36,432 bases of DNA, from the NCBI GenBank assembly GCA_009701715.1, contig WLJO01000025.1, forward strand, positions 1 through 36,432, in the 5' to 3' direction. Below are positions 1-10,629 of the stretch, in pieces; within the stretch, counting starts at the first letter, position 1, and every line of letters starts with the position of its first letter. The DNA comes from Actinomycetota bacterium. GTDB taxonomy: Bacteria; Actinomycetota; Acidimicrobiia; Acidimicrobiales; Ilumatobacteraceae. A model generated the notes under the pieces. That model was not told where the DNA came from, made no database searches, and worked only from the letters and a program-made list of their open reading frames with translations. Position numbers and translations under genes: made by a program.

Positions 1-102
1 CCGGCGAAGAAGGCTCCGGCGAAGAAGGCTCCGGCGAAGAAGGCTCCGGCGAAGAAGGCTCCGGCGAAGAAGGCTCCGGCGAAGAAGGCTCCGGCGAAGA
101 AG
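1..102 (+). repeat. Perfect 15-bp tandem repeat (PAKKA unit)
   Basis: Six identical 15-bp copies (ccggcgaagaaggct) fill 1-90, and 91-102 matches the first 12 bases of a seventh copy. The array probably continues left of the window. Identity at the nucleotide level, including third codon positions, points to recent expansion by slippage or unequal recombination and not to old protein-level repetition. Confidence 0.95.
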
Positions 103-162
103 GTCGCGTCGTCGAAACAACGTGCTACCAAGAAGGCCCCGGTCAACAAGACCGGAGCCTGA
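1..162 (+). CDS. Lys/Ala/Pro-rich basic protein, C-terminal fragment
   Basis: The reading frame is open from the window edge to TGA at 160-162. It encodes repeated Pro-Ala-Lys-Lys-Ala units, then a degenerate basic tail ending in Asn-Lys-Thr-Gly-Ala. Such tails occur in histone-H1-like and HU-type nucleoid proteins, and also in ribosome- or envelope-associated proteins of high-GC actinomycetes, where they bind nucleic acids or acidic polymers. No folded domain lies inside the window, so the family cannot be named. It lies 30 nt upstream of tlyA on the same strand and may be co-transcribed with it. The coding frame is supported by the repeat unit being exactly five codons and by the tail staying basic after the repeat breaks down. 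Confidence 0.75.
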   Translation, partial: PAKKAPAKKAPAKKAPAKKAPAKKAPAKKAPAKKVASSKQRATKKAPVNKTGA

Positions 163-192
163 GCTGGCCGCAGGAACCGCAGAAGCAGCATT

Positions 193-942
193 ATGGGCGC
201 GCGCCGGCGACTGGACGCAGAATTGTTGAGACGGGCGCTCGTGTCGAGCAGGCGCGAGGGTGGCGACCTGATCGTGGCACACCGAGTTCTCGTGAACGGC
301 TCGGTGGCCGAGAAGGCCGCTCGCATGGTGGACCCGGGTGACGCAATCGTCGTTCAGGGGAGCCCTGCCCGGTTCGTCAGCCGTGGCGGTGAGAAACTCG
401 ACCACGCGCTCGAGCACTTCGGAGTGGACGTCAGCGGCCTCCGGGTTCTCGATGCGGGGGCGTCGACGGGCGGTTTCTCGGATTGTCTGCTCCAACGCGG
501 TGCGCTCCACGTCGTGGCCCTCGACGTCGGGCACGGACAGCTTCATCCAAAGGTGCGCGATGACGGTCGGGTCTCGGTCATGGAACGCTGCAACGTGCGG
601 ACGGTGGGGCCCGATGACATCGGAGGGGCTGTTGACCTCGTGGTGGCAGATCTTTCGTTTATCTCCCTCGGCAAGGTGCTCCCAGCGCTCGTCGGCGCGG
701 CACGGCCGGGTGCGGCCCTCATCCTGCTCGTGAAGCCCCAGTTTGAGGCCGGGCGCGTGGAGGTAGCCAGAGGGCGGGGGGTGATTACCGATCCCGCCAT
801 CCACGAACGGGTGAGGGACGACGTGCACAATGGTCTCGTGGCTGCCGGTACCGACGTGCGAGGCTGGACGGACTCGCCGCTCACGGGCGCCGACGGGAAC
901 CGGGAGTTCCTCGTGTACGCAGTCCGAAAGGCGCAACCATGA
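193..942 (+). CDS. tlyA: TlyA-family rRNA 2'-O-methyltransferase / hemolysin-like protein
   Basis: A 249-residue protein with the usual TlyA layout: an N-terminal S4 RNA-binding domain (about 4-60), the junction motif SRGGEKL (63-69), then a Rossmann methyltransferase domain of FtsJ/RrmJ type with the SAM-binding motif DAGASTGGF (87-95), and later DLSFISL and VKPQFE. In mycobacteria TlyA 2'-O-methylates 16S and 23S rRNA at the subunit interface and makes ribosomes sensitive to capreomycin. That role is inferred here from homology. The ATG at 193 puts the S4 domain at the extreme N-terminus as in other TlyA proteins. Only a weak purine-rich stretch precedes it. It overlaps nadK by 4 nt (ATGA), the same tlyA-nadK-recN order as in M. 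tuberculosis. Confidence 0.93.
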   Translation: MGARRRLDAELLRRALVSSRREGGDLIVAHRVLVNGSVAEKAARMVDPGDAIVVQGSPARFVSRGGEKLDHALEHFGVDVSGLRVLDAGASTGGFSDCLLQRGALHVVALDVGHGQLHPKVRDDGRVSVMERCNVRTVGPDDIGGAVDLVVADLSFISLGKVLPALVGAARPGAALILLVKPQFEAGRVEVARGRGVITDPAIHERVRDDVHNGLVAAGTDVRGWTDSPLTGADGNREFLVYAVRKAQP

Positions 943-1793
943 CCGATGTGGTGATCGTTGCGCATCAGGAGCGCAGGGAGGCAACGGCGCTGGCGAGGGC
1001 CGCGGTGGCGTGGCTCGAGGAGCACGGTCACACGGCGTTCATGCCACGTGTCGATGCGGACGCCCTGGGGCTCGGTGAGTTGGCCTCCGACCGTCCCGCG
1101 TCCTCGGCCGGCCTGGCGCTGTGTATCGGCGGGGACGGCACCGTGCTGCGTATCGTCGAGCTCCTCGATGGCGCAGAGGTTCCCGTGATCGCTGTCAACC
1201 TCGGCCTGCTTGCCTACCTGACCGAGGTGGAACCGCCTGCGATGACGGCGGCCCTCAGGCGGTACTTCGACGGCGACTGCAGCGTGGAGAACCGGATGCT
1301 GCTACACGTGGAGGTTCTCCGTGCGGGATCCACCGAGCCGTCGGGAACGTGGAGGGCCTTGAACGAGGCGGTTCTCGAGAAAGAAGAGAGCGGCCACACA
1401 GTTCGTCTGCTCGTCAACATTGATGACGCACCCTTCATGTCGTACGCCGCAGACGGGATGATCATCGCAACACCCACTGGCTCCACGGCGTATTCGCTGT
1501 CGGCCCGTGGTCCGGTGATCTCGCCACAGCACCGGGCAATGCTGCTCACCCCGGTCTCGCCACACCAGCTCTTCGACCGCTCGCTCGTACTCTCTCCGGA
1601 CGAGACCGTGTCGATCGAGGTTGCAGGACACCGCGGGGTCGTGTTGACCGTGGACGGCACGAGTGTCGCGTCCCTCGGTGCAGGCGACACGGTTCGCTGT
1701 CATCCGGCAATTGAGTGCGCGTCGTTCGTGTGTTTCGGCCGCCGACGCTTCCATCAGGTGCTCCGCGCGAAATTTGGACTGGCAGACCGCTGA
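939..1793 (+). CDS. nadK: NAD kinase
   Basis: A 284-residue ATP/polyphosphate NAD kinase, which phosphorylates the 2'-OH of NAD to give NADP. The signature GGDGT is at 64-68 and is followed by the hydrophobic stretch of the nucleotide-binding fold. Further on are the Asn-Glu motif (LNEAVL) that holds the nicotinamide ribose and the conserved segment TPTGSTAYSLSARGP of the NAD-binding site. Length is typical for the family. The start overlaps the tlyA stop as ATGA, implying translational coupling. recN follows after 30 nt. I see no regulatory site of its own, so it is probably read from the tlyA transcript. Confidence 0.95.
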   Translation: MTDVVIVAHQERREATALARAAVAWLEEHGHTAFMPRVDADALGLGELASDRPASSAGLALCIGGDGTVLRIVELLDGAEVPVIAVNLGLLAYLTEVEPPAMTAALRRYFDGDCSVENRMLLHVEVLRAGSTEPSGTWRALNEAVLEKEESGHTVRLLVNIDDAPFMSYAADGMIIATPTGSTAYSLSARGPVISPQHRAMLLTPVSPHQLFDRSLVLSPDETVSIEVAGHRGVVLTVDGTSVASLGAGDTVRCHPAIECASFVCFGRRRFHQVLRAKFGLADR

Positions 1794-1823
1794 ACCGGCG
1801 ATTCCCATGAGGCGTACAGGACC

Positions 1824-3407
1824 ATGCTGACCGAGTTGCATATCGAGAACCTCGGTGTGATCGAACGACTGGACCTCGTGCTCGGTACTGGTTTCACCGT
1901 GCTCACGGGTGAGACCGGGGCGGGCAAGACGATGCTCGTCGGTGCCATCGAACTCCTGCTGGGTGGGCGTGCCGACAGCGCCTTCGTCCGGCCGGGCGCT
2001 GATGAGGCGCGGGTCGAGGGCCGCTTCGTGATCGGCGACGACGAGGTCGTCCTGGCCCGAACGATCCCGCACGATGGGCGCAGTCGCGCCTACGTCGACG
2101 GTCGGCTCGCCACGGTCAGCGTCTTGCAGGAACACGGTCAGAGGCTCGTTGACCTCTACGGACAGCATGCGCACCAGAGCCTGCTCTCGGTTGCCGCTCA
2201 GCGGGCGGCGCTGGACCGTTTTGCCGGTACGGATCTCGTAACCCTGCGCAAGACAAGGGCGCGACTGACCGAGATCGATGCATCGCTCGCTGCGCTGGGC
2301 GGTGACGCCCGGGCGAGAGCACGCGAGGTGGACCTTCTCCGCTTCCAGCGTGACGAAATCGATGCAGCGTCGGTTTCCGATCAGGACGAGGAGCACCAGC
2401 TCGAACAGCTGGAGGATCTCCTGTCGAGCGCGCAGTCGCATCGTGAGGCGGCCTATCGGGCACTCGTGGCCCTCGACGACGACAGCGGGGCGCTCGACTC
2501 CCTCGGCGCGGCCGTGTCCGCGCTCGGGACGCGGTCACCCTTCGCCCCCTCAGTGGAGCGCCTGCGCAACGCCATCGCAGATCTGCGCGATGTCACGGCG
2601 GACCTGCGCTCGCAGGCAGAGAACATCGACGACGATCCCGAGCGGCTCAGCCAGGTCAGGGAGCGTCGGCAGTTGCTCCGTGAACTGCGGCGCAAGTACG
2701 GCGAGTCACTTGCCGATGTCGTTGCCTACCGCGACGAGGTGGCTTCGCGCCTCGAGGAACTGGAAGGTTTCGAGGCGATGGCCGCACGCCTCGAGTCGGA
2801 GCGCGGAAGGGCTGCTTTGGCCGAGCGCGACGCCGCTGCAGCGGTAGCGAAGACGAGGCGCGACGGGGCACACCCGCTTGGCGAGGCGATCGCTGCTCGG
2901 GTCCAGGCGCTCGCCATGCCGCGGGCGAGGGTCGAGATCGTGGTCGGCGCCCAGGATCCCGGTGATGACGTGATGTTCATGCTCGGGGCGAATCCCGGCG
3001 AGCCTGCGCTTCCGTTGTCCAAGGTGGCCTCCGGAGGGGAGTTGGCGCGAACCATGCTTGCGCTCCGGCTAGTGCTTACTGAAGCGCCGGACACCCTCGT
3101 GTTCGACGAGGTCGATGCGGGTATCGGCGGGTCGGCGGCTAGCGCGGTGGGTGAGGCCCTGGCGGATCTCGGCAGACGTCATCAGGTCCTCGCTGTGACG
3201 CATCTCGCGCAGGTGGCTGCGCTGGCGGATCGTCAGGTGGTGGTCTCGAAGTGCGTGCTCGGCGGTCGCACAGTCGCCTCGGCTGTTGTGGTGGACGGTG
3301 CTGCTCGCGTGGAGGAGATTGCCCGAATGCTCTCGGGCGGAGCGGGTTCGACAGCGGCCAAGCGGCACGCGAGCGAACTGCTGCAGTCCCGCCGGGTCGA
3401 GCATTGA
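1824..3407 (+). CDS. recN: DNA repair ATPase RecN
   Basis: A 527-residue SMC-like ATPase that acts early in double-strand-break repair. The Walker A motif GETGAGKT is at 29-36. A long, charged, Arg/Glu/Ala-rich middle region (about 150-350) has coiled-coil character. The ABC-type signature (SGGELARTMLALR) and Walker B (LVFDEVDAGIGG) follow near residues 395-435, and the D-loop region ends in a typical RecN C-terminus. Slightly short for RecN (usually 550-590), with the saving in the coiled coil. ATG 1824 gives the canonical start MLTELHIENLGVI. The stop TGA (3405-3407) overlaps the proposed murJ TTG start by 4 nt. Confidence 0.95.
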   Translation: MLTELHIENLGVIERLDLVLGTGFTVLTGETGAGKTMLVGAIELLLGGRADSAFVRPGADEARVEGRFVIGDDEVVLARTIPHDGRSRAYVDGRLATVSVLQEHGQRLVDLYGQHAHQSLLSVAAQRAALDRFAGTDLVTLRKTRARLTEIDASLAALGGDARARAREVDLLRFQRDEIDAASVSDQDEEHQLEQLEDLLSSAQSHREAAYRALVALDDDSGALDSLGAAVSALGTRSPFAPSVERLRNAIADLRDVTADLRSQAENIDDDPERLSQVRERRQLLRELRRKYGESLADVVAYRDEVASRLEELEGFEAMAARLESERGRAALAERDAAAAVAKTRRDGAHPLGEAIAARVQALAMPRARVEIVVGAQDPGDDVMFMLGANPGEPALPLSKVASGGELARTMLALRLVLTEAPDTLVFDEVDAGIGGSAASAVGEALADLGRRHQVLAVTHLAQVAALADRQVVVSKCVLGGRTVASAVVVDGAARVEEIARMLSGGAGSTAAKRHASELLQSRRVEH

Positions 3408-4990
3408 GCCCAGGCACGGCGAGCCGCGACGCGCGGCTGATCGCAGCAGGAACCCTCGGCTCGCGGCTTACGGGTCTCGCCCGCGTGGTGGTTGCCTCCG
3501 CCGTCATGGGCACGGGCGCGCTCGGCGGCCTGTACGAGACCACCAACCGGATTCCGAACTTCATCTTCGACCTGTTCGCCGGTGGTGCGCTTCAGGCTGT
3601 GTTGATACCTGCGTTCGTGCGCGCTCGCGAGGCCGACGGTGAGGCGGGGTTGCGGAGGCTTGCCGATGCGGTCTCGGGAGCGATCACGATGTTCCTCGGG
3701 GTTGTGGTTGCCACCGGAATGGCGGCGAGTCCACTCATCATCCGGGCGCTGACGGCAGCGGAGCCTGTCGGCGACGTGCGAAACGACAAGAACAACCTCG
3801 GTGCCCTGTTCATGGTGGTGTTCATCCCGCAGGTCCTCTGCTACGGACTGGCAGTGGTTTCGTCGGCCGTGCTGGCCGCACGTCACCGATTCGTCGCCGC
3901 GGCAACTGCGCCGGCGGTCAACAACGTGGTGGCGATCGTTGCGTACGTCGTGTTCTGGCAGATGCGAGGCGGCAAGCCGCCTAGTCTGGACCTCTCGGCC
4001 GCCGAGTTCGGAGTCCTCGCCGGAGGCACGACACTCGCCGTTTTCGCGTTCGCATCAATCCCGGTCTGGATCGCGGCGCGCTCCGGTGGTCTGGGACGGC
4101 CGAGACTCGACCGGTCCGTTGCTGGCGCCTCCGGTCTGCACCGCGCCGGCACCTGGGCGATCGTGCAGGTGGCGGGGACTCTGGTGGTCACCATTGGTGC
4201 CGTGATCCTCGGCAACGGCACGGAGAACGGGACAGGGGTGTTCCTGTGGGCACAGAACTTCCTCTGGCTGCCGGTAGGGCTTGTTGCGGCGCCGCTCGCC
4301 ACTGCGGTGGCCCCGCGGTTGGTGCAGGCACTCAGCGCCGGACCTTCGGGGGCAGAGGCAGGCAGACGTGACGCCGAAGGTTCTCTCACGCTCGCGGCCG
4401 TAGCGCTCTGCCTGGCCTCTGCTCTCCTCGTGGGGCTCGGCTGGCCGGCGGCACGCCTCGTAGCATTCGGGGAAGCTGTCAACCAGGGCTACGCGCCCCT
4501 TGCGCATGCATTGGTGGCATTCGGCTTCGGACTGCTCGGCACCGGCCTGATGTTCTTCATAGTGCGTCTGATGTTCGCTGTCGACGATGCGCGCGGCGCT
4601 GCGGTCACCACCGCGATCCTGGCGGTGATCGGGATCCTTGCGATGACGGTGAGCGCGGACGCTGCGCACTCGAGCGAGCGTGGCGCCGCGCTCGCCGTGG
4701 GGTTCGGTATCGCCCATCTCGTTGGCGCAGCAATCATGATCGGCCGTTTCTCCCGACAGTCCGGGTGGATACGACTCTCGCGGTGCGCCAGACCGCTGGT
4801 GGCGGCACTGGTCGGTGGGGTCGTGTCCGGGGTGGTTTGTCTCTGGGTTGCGGATCAATTTCCCACCTCGCGCCCCGGCGCCCTACTCGCCATGGTGGTG
4901 GCATTGCCGGTCACCGTCTCGGTTTTTGCACTCGTTATGGGCGTCTTCGGTGGCCGGCCGCTGCGCAGTCTCATCCACTGGGACGCCTAG
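3404..4990 (+). CDS. murJ: Lipid II flippase MurJ (MviN family)
   Basis: A very hydrophobic polytopic membrane protein of 528 residues with many Ala/Val/Leu/Gly-rich transmembrane segments. It matches the MOP-superfamily MurJ/MviN pattern: LGSRLTGLARVV in helix 1, then NRIPNFIFDLFAGGAL and IPAFVRA, which are hallmark MurJ sequences. MurJ moves the peptidoglycan precursor lipid II across the membrane. The frame is open back to ATG 3251, but that would add 51 non-conserved Arg/Cys-rich residues inside recN. TTG 3404 forms a TTGA overlap with the recN stop and places the first helix about 10 residues in. There is no strong Shine-Dalgarno, so the start is the least certain part. The protein ends after the last helix and lacks the pseudokinase/FHA extension of mycobacterial MurJ. 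Confidence 0.88.
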   Translation: MSPGTASRDARLIAAGTLGSRLTGLARVVVASAVMGTGALGGLYETTNRIPNFIFDLFAGGALQAVLIPAFVRAREADGEAGLRRLADAVSGAITMFLGVVVATGMAASPLIIRALTAAEPVGDVRNDKNNLGALFMVVFIPQVLCYGLAVVSSAVLAARHRFVAAATAPAVNNVVAIVAYVVFWQMRGGKPPSLDLSAAEFGVLAGGTTLAVFAFASIPVWIAARSGGLGRPRLDRSVAGASGLHRAGTWAIVQVAGTLVVTIGAVILGNGTENGTGVFLWAQNFLWLPVGLVAAPLATAVAPRLVQALSAGPSGAEAGRRDAEGSLTLAAVALCLASALLVGLGWPAARLVAFGEAVNQGYAPLAHALVAFGFGLLGTGLMFFIVRLMFAVDDARGAAVTTAILAVIGILAMTVSADAAHSSERGAALAVGFGIAHLVGAAIMIGRFSRQSGWIRLSRCARPLVAALVGGVVSGVVCLWVADQFPTSRPGALLAMVVALPVTVSVFALVMGVFGGRPLRSLIHWDA

Positions 4991-5033
4991 CCAGTGGTTG
5001 CGGGCGATCCGCGCCGGTGGCCCCGCGTGGGGG

Positions 5034-5039
5034 TAGGGT
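5034..5039 (+). promoter_or_regulatory. Candidate -10 box upstream of pyrG
   Basis: TAGGGT matches the actinobacterial -10 pattern TANNNT and lies 11 nt before the pyrG ATG in the only sizeable gap (60 nt) of this gene run. Transcription would begin about 4-5 nt before the start codon, giving a nearly leaderless message. I see no convincing -35 hexamer. Confidence 0.4.
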
Positions 5040-5041
5040 GA

Positions 5042-7280
<2,239 letters not shown>

Positions 7281-7284
<4 letters not shown>

Positions 7285-8201
7285 GTGTGCTGCCGCTCGA
7301 GGTCGAGGAGTTCCTCACCTGGATGACGGTTGAGCGTGGACGGAGTCGCAACACCCTGTCGTCATACCGGAGGGACCTTGGCGCGTACTGCGACCATCTG
7401 GCGTCGGACAGTGAGGGCGTGCTGACGGTCACGACGGCGCTGATCGAGCAGTACGTCGCTGCGCGGCGTGCTGGCGGTCGGGCACCGTCTTCGAGCGCCC
7501 GTGAACTTGCTGCCATCCGGATGCTCCACCGGTTCCTCCTGGAGGAGCGCTACCGACCGAACGATCCCACCGCAGATCTCGAAGGTGTGCGGGTCCCGGC
7601 CGGGCTACCCAAGCCGTTGTCGGAGGACGAGGTCGTACGACTGATCGAGAGCGCCGCCGGCGGGGATCCGGTCTCGAGGCGTGATCGCGCGGTGATGGAA
7701 CTGCTCTATGCAACCGGCATGCGAGTTTCCGAGTTGTGCGGAATCTCCCTCGGGGACCTCGACATCGGCGAACGTGTCGCTCGGGTCCTCGGGAAGGGTT
7801 CCAAGGAGCGCGTCGTTCCGTTCGGGGGCGCGTGCGCCGCTGCCATCACCGACTGGCTCGGCCCGCTCGGCAGGCCCCGACTTGAGCCGCACCACTGGGC
7901 GCGCCGGGGTGATGCCGAGGCCCTGTTCCTCGGCACACGTGGCGGTCGTCTCGGGCGGCAGCACGTGTGGGCAATTCTGCAGGCATACGGAACGACCGTC
8001 GGAATCGCCGACCGTTTGTCCCCGCACGTCCTGCGGCATTCGTGCGCGACCCACCTCCTCGATCACGGCGCAGACCTGCGTATCGTGCAGGAGATGCTGG
8101 GCCATGCCTCGATCTCGACGACGCAGGTGTACACCAAGGTGTCTCAGGAACGGCTCCTCGACGTGTATCGGCAAAGCCACCCTCGGGCGCGCCGGACATG
8201 A
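7281..8201 (+). CDS. xerD: Site-specific tyrosine recombinase XerD
   Basis: A 306-residue tyrosine recombinase. Residues 1-90 form the SAM-like core-binding domain (FLTWMTVERGRSRNTLSSY) and the rest is the catalytic domain: Arg148 in ATGMRVSEL, Lys in LGKGSKERVVP, the HXXR box in SPHVLRHSCATH, His in LGHASISTTQ and the nucleophile Tyr in VYTKVS. The length and the chromosomal setting just upstream of scpAB fit the housekeeping XerD, which resolves chromosome dimers at dif with FtsK, better than a phage or integron integrase. The GTG start overlaps the NUDIX stop as GTGA and its stop overlaps the HD gene as ATGA. XerC and XerD are not fully separable without alignment. Confidence 0.92.
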
Positions 8202-8713
8202 CCGATCTGCGGCGCGCTGGCAGCCGTCGACGGGGTTGGGCACGCGCCCGTTTTTTGCCGGCACACCTAGTCCGACGGTTCTGGTGGGCGGTCACGGCCC
8301 GTCCGCTCGGCCCGGTCGCCAGTTCGTTCGTGTCATCGAACCTCCTGCCTGCAGAGCGCGAGTTGTTCGAGCGGATGAGCGCTTCCGACCAGCGTCATCA
8401 CGTTCAGGTGGCTTGCCGGTTCGTCAACGGGTTCTCGGCTGCAGCGCCACGCGAGTGGGTTGCCGGCGCCTTGCTCCATGACATCGGGAAACTGAGCTGT
8501 GGGCTCGGCACGTTCCGACGAGTCATCGCAACGCTCACTCCGGTCGTCGGGCGGGGTGACGGACCGTTCGCCCGCTACCGACGTCACGAGGCGATCGGCG
8601 CGAGCCTCCTGCTCGCTGTCGGCAGCGAAGCAACGACGGTCGCGCTGGTCGGGCACTGGCCCGAGGCCCCCGTAGAGGCAGCCTGCGCCCTCGACCGGGC
8701 CGATGAGGTCTGA
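8198..8713 (+). CDS. HD-domain protein, putative metal-dependent phosphohydrolase
   Basis: A 171-residue protein with a very basic, Trp/Arg-rich N-terminus (about 1-36) and an HD fold. The metal ligands are probably His67 or His68, the His94-Asp95 pair in ALLHDIGKL, and a later His in RRHEAIGASLL. HD proteins hydrolyse nucleotides or other phosphoesters, but nothing here fixes the substrate. The start was chosen at ATG 8198 because it overlaps the xerD stop (ATGA). The frame is open further upstream inside xerD, but that part has no family character. It is the last gene of the leftward housekeeping run and faces trpS. I recall similar small HD proteins next to xerD or trpS in other actinobacteria, with no assigned role. 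Confidence 0.75.
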   Translation: MTDLRRAGSRRRGWARARFLPAHLVRRFWWAVTARPLGPVASSFVSSNLLPAERELFERMSASDQRHHVQVACRFVNGFSAAAPREWVAGALLHDIGKLSCGLGTFRRVIATLTPVVGRGDGPFARYRRHEAIGASLLLAVGSEATTVALVGHWPEAPVEAACALDRADEV

Positions 8714-8725
8714 CTGCAGCGGGAT

Positions 8726-8755
8726 GCAGGGGCGCCGCGTCGATTCGCGCCCTGC
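8726..8755. terminator. Hairpin between convergent HD gene and trpS
   Basis: The arms gcagg(g)gcgc and gcgccctgc can form a 9-bp GC-rich stem with one bulged G. It lies between two genes whose ends face each other 41 nt apart. Neither side has a T-run, so it may act as a weak or factor-assisted bidirectional terminator. Confidence 0.4.
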
Positions 8756-9741
8756 TAGATCTGGATGAGGCCGATCGCCTCGGTGGCGCGTCGGTACGTG
8801 GCCTCTGCCACCGCCCGGGCTTTCTCTGCACCCTTGCCGAGCAGACGTGCGAGTTCGGCGCGGTCGGCGATCAGTTCGTGATAACGGTGCTGGATCGGTG
8901 TGAGCATCTCCACGACCGCTTCGCCGGCATCGTTCTTGAGCGGTCCGTACTGTGTGTACTGCGTCGCGAGCGTCTCCGGAGTTCCGCCCGTGACTGCCGC
9001 GAGGATCTCGAGGAGATTCGAGATGCCCGGCTTCTCGGCCCGGTCGAAACGGACCTCGTTGTCAGAGTCGGTGACGGCCCGTTTGAACTTCTTGAGCACG
9101 GCTGCTGGGTCGTCGAGGAGATACACGAGACCGGAGTCGGCGGTGGCGGACTTTGACATCTTGGAGGTTGGGTCCTGCAGGTCCATCACCCGGGCACCAG
9201 CCCTCGGGATGACTGCTTTCGGCATGACGAACGTGTCGCCGAACCGGAAATTGAATCGCTCTGCGATGTCGCGGGTGATCTCGATGTGCTGACGCTGGTC
9301 CTCGCCCACCGGTACCTCGTCGGTGTCGTAGAGGAGGATGTCGGCCGCCTGGAGCGCTGGGTAGGTGAACAACCCGGCGGAGATGAACTCGGCTTCTCGG
9401 CGTGCGGACTTGTCCTTGAACTGGGTCATGCGGGACAACTCGCCGAACGAGACGGTGCATTCCATGATCCAGCCCAACTGCGCATGCTGGGGCACCTGAC
9501 TCTGCACGAACACCGTTGCTGCGTCGGGGTCAAGGCCGACCGCGAACAGCATGGCGGCGAGCCGGAGCGTGTTATCGCCGACCACCTTGGGCTCGGTGGT
9601 GATGGTCAGCGAGTGAAGGTCGACGATGCCGTGGAAGGCGTCGCACTCGTGCTGGCCGATCACCCAGTTCCTGAGGGCGCCGAGGTAGTTGCCCAGATGG
9701 ACGTCACCGGTGGGCTGAATGCAGGATAGAACGCGCGTCAT
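8755..9741 (-). CDS. trpS: Tryptophanyl-tRNA synthetase
   Basis: A 328-residue class I aminoacyl-tRNA synthetase that charges tRNA-Trp. The HIGH-type motif appears as HLGN at 15-18 in PTGDVHLGNYLGALRN, and the KMSKS loop is at 194-198. The pattern SRMTQFKDKS and the C-terminal helical anticodon-binding region are those of bacterial TrpRS, and the length is normal. It is the only minus-strand gene in the first 18 kb and is monocistronic. A TAGCCT box lies 8 nt upstream of its ATG, so it is probably transcribed as a leaderless mRNA. I see no T-box or trp leader peptide in the 114-nt gap to scpA. Confidence 0.96.
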   Translation of the reverse strand: MTRVLSCIQPTGDVHLGNYLGALRNWVIGQHECDAFHGIVDLHSLTITTEPKVVGDNTLRLAAMLFAVGLDPDAATVFVQSQVPQHAQLGWIMECTVSFGELSRMTQFKDKSARREAEFISAGLFTYPALQAADILLYDTDEVPVGEDQRQHIEITRDIAERFNFRFGDTFVMPKAVIPRAGARVMDLQDPTSKMSKSATADSGLVYLLDDPAAVLKKFKRAVTDSDNEVRFDRAEKPGISNLLEILAAVTGGTPETLATQYTQYGPLKNDAGEAVVEMLTPIQHRYHELIADRAELARLLGKGAEKARAVAEATYRRATEAIGLIQI

Positions 9742-9749
9742 CGCACCGC

Positions 9750-9755
9750 AGGCTA
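9750..9755 (-). promoter_or_regulatory. Candidate -10 box of a leaderless trpS promoter
   Basis: On the minus strand TAGCCT is followed by 8 nt and then the trpS ATG. This spacing puts the transcription start at or next to the start codon. It fits the TANNNT leaderless arrangement known in actinobacteria. No good -35 box is visible. Confidence 0.5.
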
Positions 9756-9842
9756 GTTACCGCCGACGGCCCGGACCCGGTCCATTTCTGGCCTCTTGCG
9801 CTGCCGGGATTTGGTGGGGCCGGGGCTGCCGCTCCGGCGGGC

Positions 9843-9848
9843 TAGCCT
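9843..9848 (+). promoter_or_regulatory. Candidate -10 box of a leaderless scpA promoter
   Basis: TAGCCT is followed by 7 nt and then the chosen scpA ATG at 9856. It is the same hexamer, at nearly the same distance, as on the opposite strand before trpS. The match also supports 9856 as the scpA start over an upstream in-frame TTG at 9796. Confidence 0.5.
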
Positions 9849-9855
9849 CGTAGCG

Positions 9856-10629
9856 ATGTCGTACGAGGTCACCACCCCTGTTTTCGCGGGACCGTTCGAC
9901 CTGTTGTTGCACCTGATCCTCTCCGAGCAGGTTGATATTCACGAGGTCTCGCTGGCGAGAATCGTCGACGCGTTCCTCGTCGAGCTCGGACGGATGGAGA
10001 ACCTGGACCTCGATGTCGCAACCGAGTTCCTGCTGATCGCCTCGACGCTCGTCGAGCTGAAGGCCCGCCGCCTGCTCCCCGGCCGGGAGGACGTAGACCT
10101 CGATGAGGAGCTCGCGCTCTGGGAGGAACGGGACCTGCTCCTTGCCCGGCTCCTCGAGTGCAAGACGTTCAAAGATGTCGGGCAGGTGTTTGCGCGCTAT
10201 TCGACGCTGGCGGACTCGTCATGGCCGCGGGCTGCCGGCCCGGAGGAGCCTTTTGCGAGCATGCTCCCCGACCTCATGGATGGCATGACCCCAGCCAAGC
10301 TGCTGCGGGCGGCCGAGCGGGGCCTCACTCCGAAGGTGGTGCCGAAGGTCGAGCTGTTCCACGTCGCCGCTGTGAGGGTGAGCGTTGCCGACGCGCTTGA
10401 GGAGCTCCTCGATGAACTGCCGCGTGTGGGCCGGATCACCTTCCGTCGTCTGACCGACGGGCTGGTGGACCGACTCGAGGTGGTGGTCCGTTTCCTCGCC
10501 CTGCTCGAGATGTACAAGCAGGGATACGTGGAGCTCGAGCAGGCAGAACGCTTCGGTGATATCGAAGTGATCTGGATGGGTGCCGAGGTCGGGGCATCCG
10601 GCGTGTCGATCGACGATTACGAGGGCTGA
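9856..10629 (+). CDS. scpA: Segregation and condensation protein A
   Basis: A 257-residue ScpA (kleisin). It bridges the Smc heads and, with ScpB, forms the bacterial condensin that compacts and segregates the chromosome. The N-terminal motif FAGPFDLLLHLILSEQVDIHEVSL is typical (quoted in part: GPFDLLLHLI), followed by EFLLIASTLVELKARRLLP and a C-terminal winged helix with ITFRRLTDG and FLALLEMYKQGYVELEQ. The frame continues up to TTG 9796, but ATG 9856 gives the family's usual N-terminus and sits 7 nt after a TAGCCT box. The stop overlaps the scpB start by one base (TGATG), as expected for partners made in fixed ratio. Confidence 0.94.
   Translation: MSYEVTTPVFAGPFDLLLHLILSEQVDIHEVSLARIVDAFLVELGRMENLDLDVATEFLLIASTLVELKARRLLPGREDVDLDEELALWEERDLLLARLLECKTFKDVGQVFARYSTLADSSWPRAAGPEEPFASMLPDLMDGMTPAKLLRAAERGLTPKVVPKVELFHVAAVRVSVADALEELLDELPRVGRITFRRLTDGLVDRLEVVVRFLALLEMYKQGYVELEQAERFGDIEVIWMGAEVGASGVSIDDYEG

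Noticed and set aside
1-90. Tandem repeat as a CRISPR array or regulatory iteron
   Set aside because: Units are directly adjacent 15-mers without spacers, in frame and coding for a basic protein tail.
3251-3403. Upstream ATG extension of murJ
   Set aside because: It adds 51 Arg/Cys/Gly-rich residues that are the shadow of recN in another frame. The first real MurJ helix follows TTG 3404.
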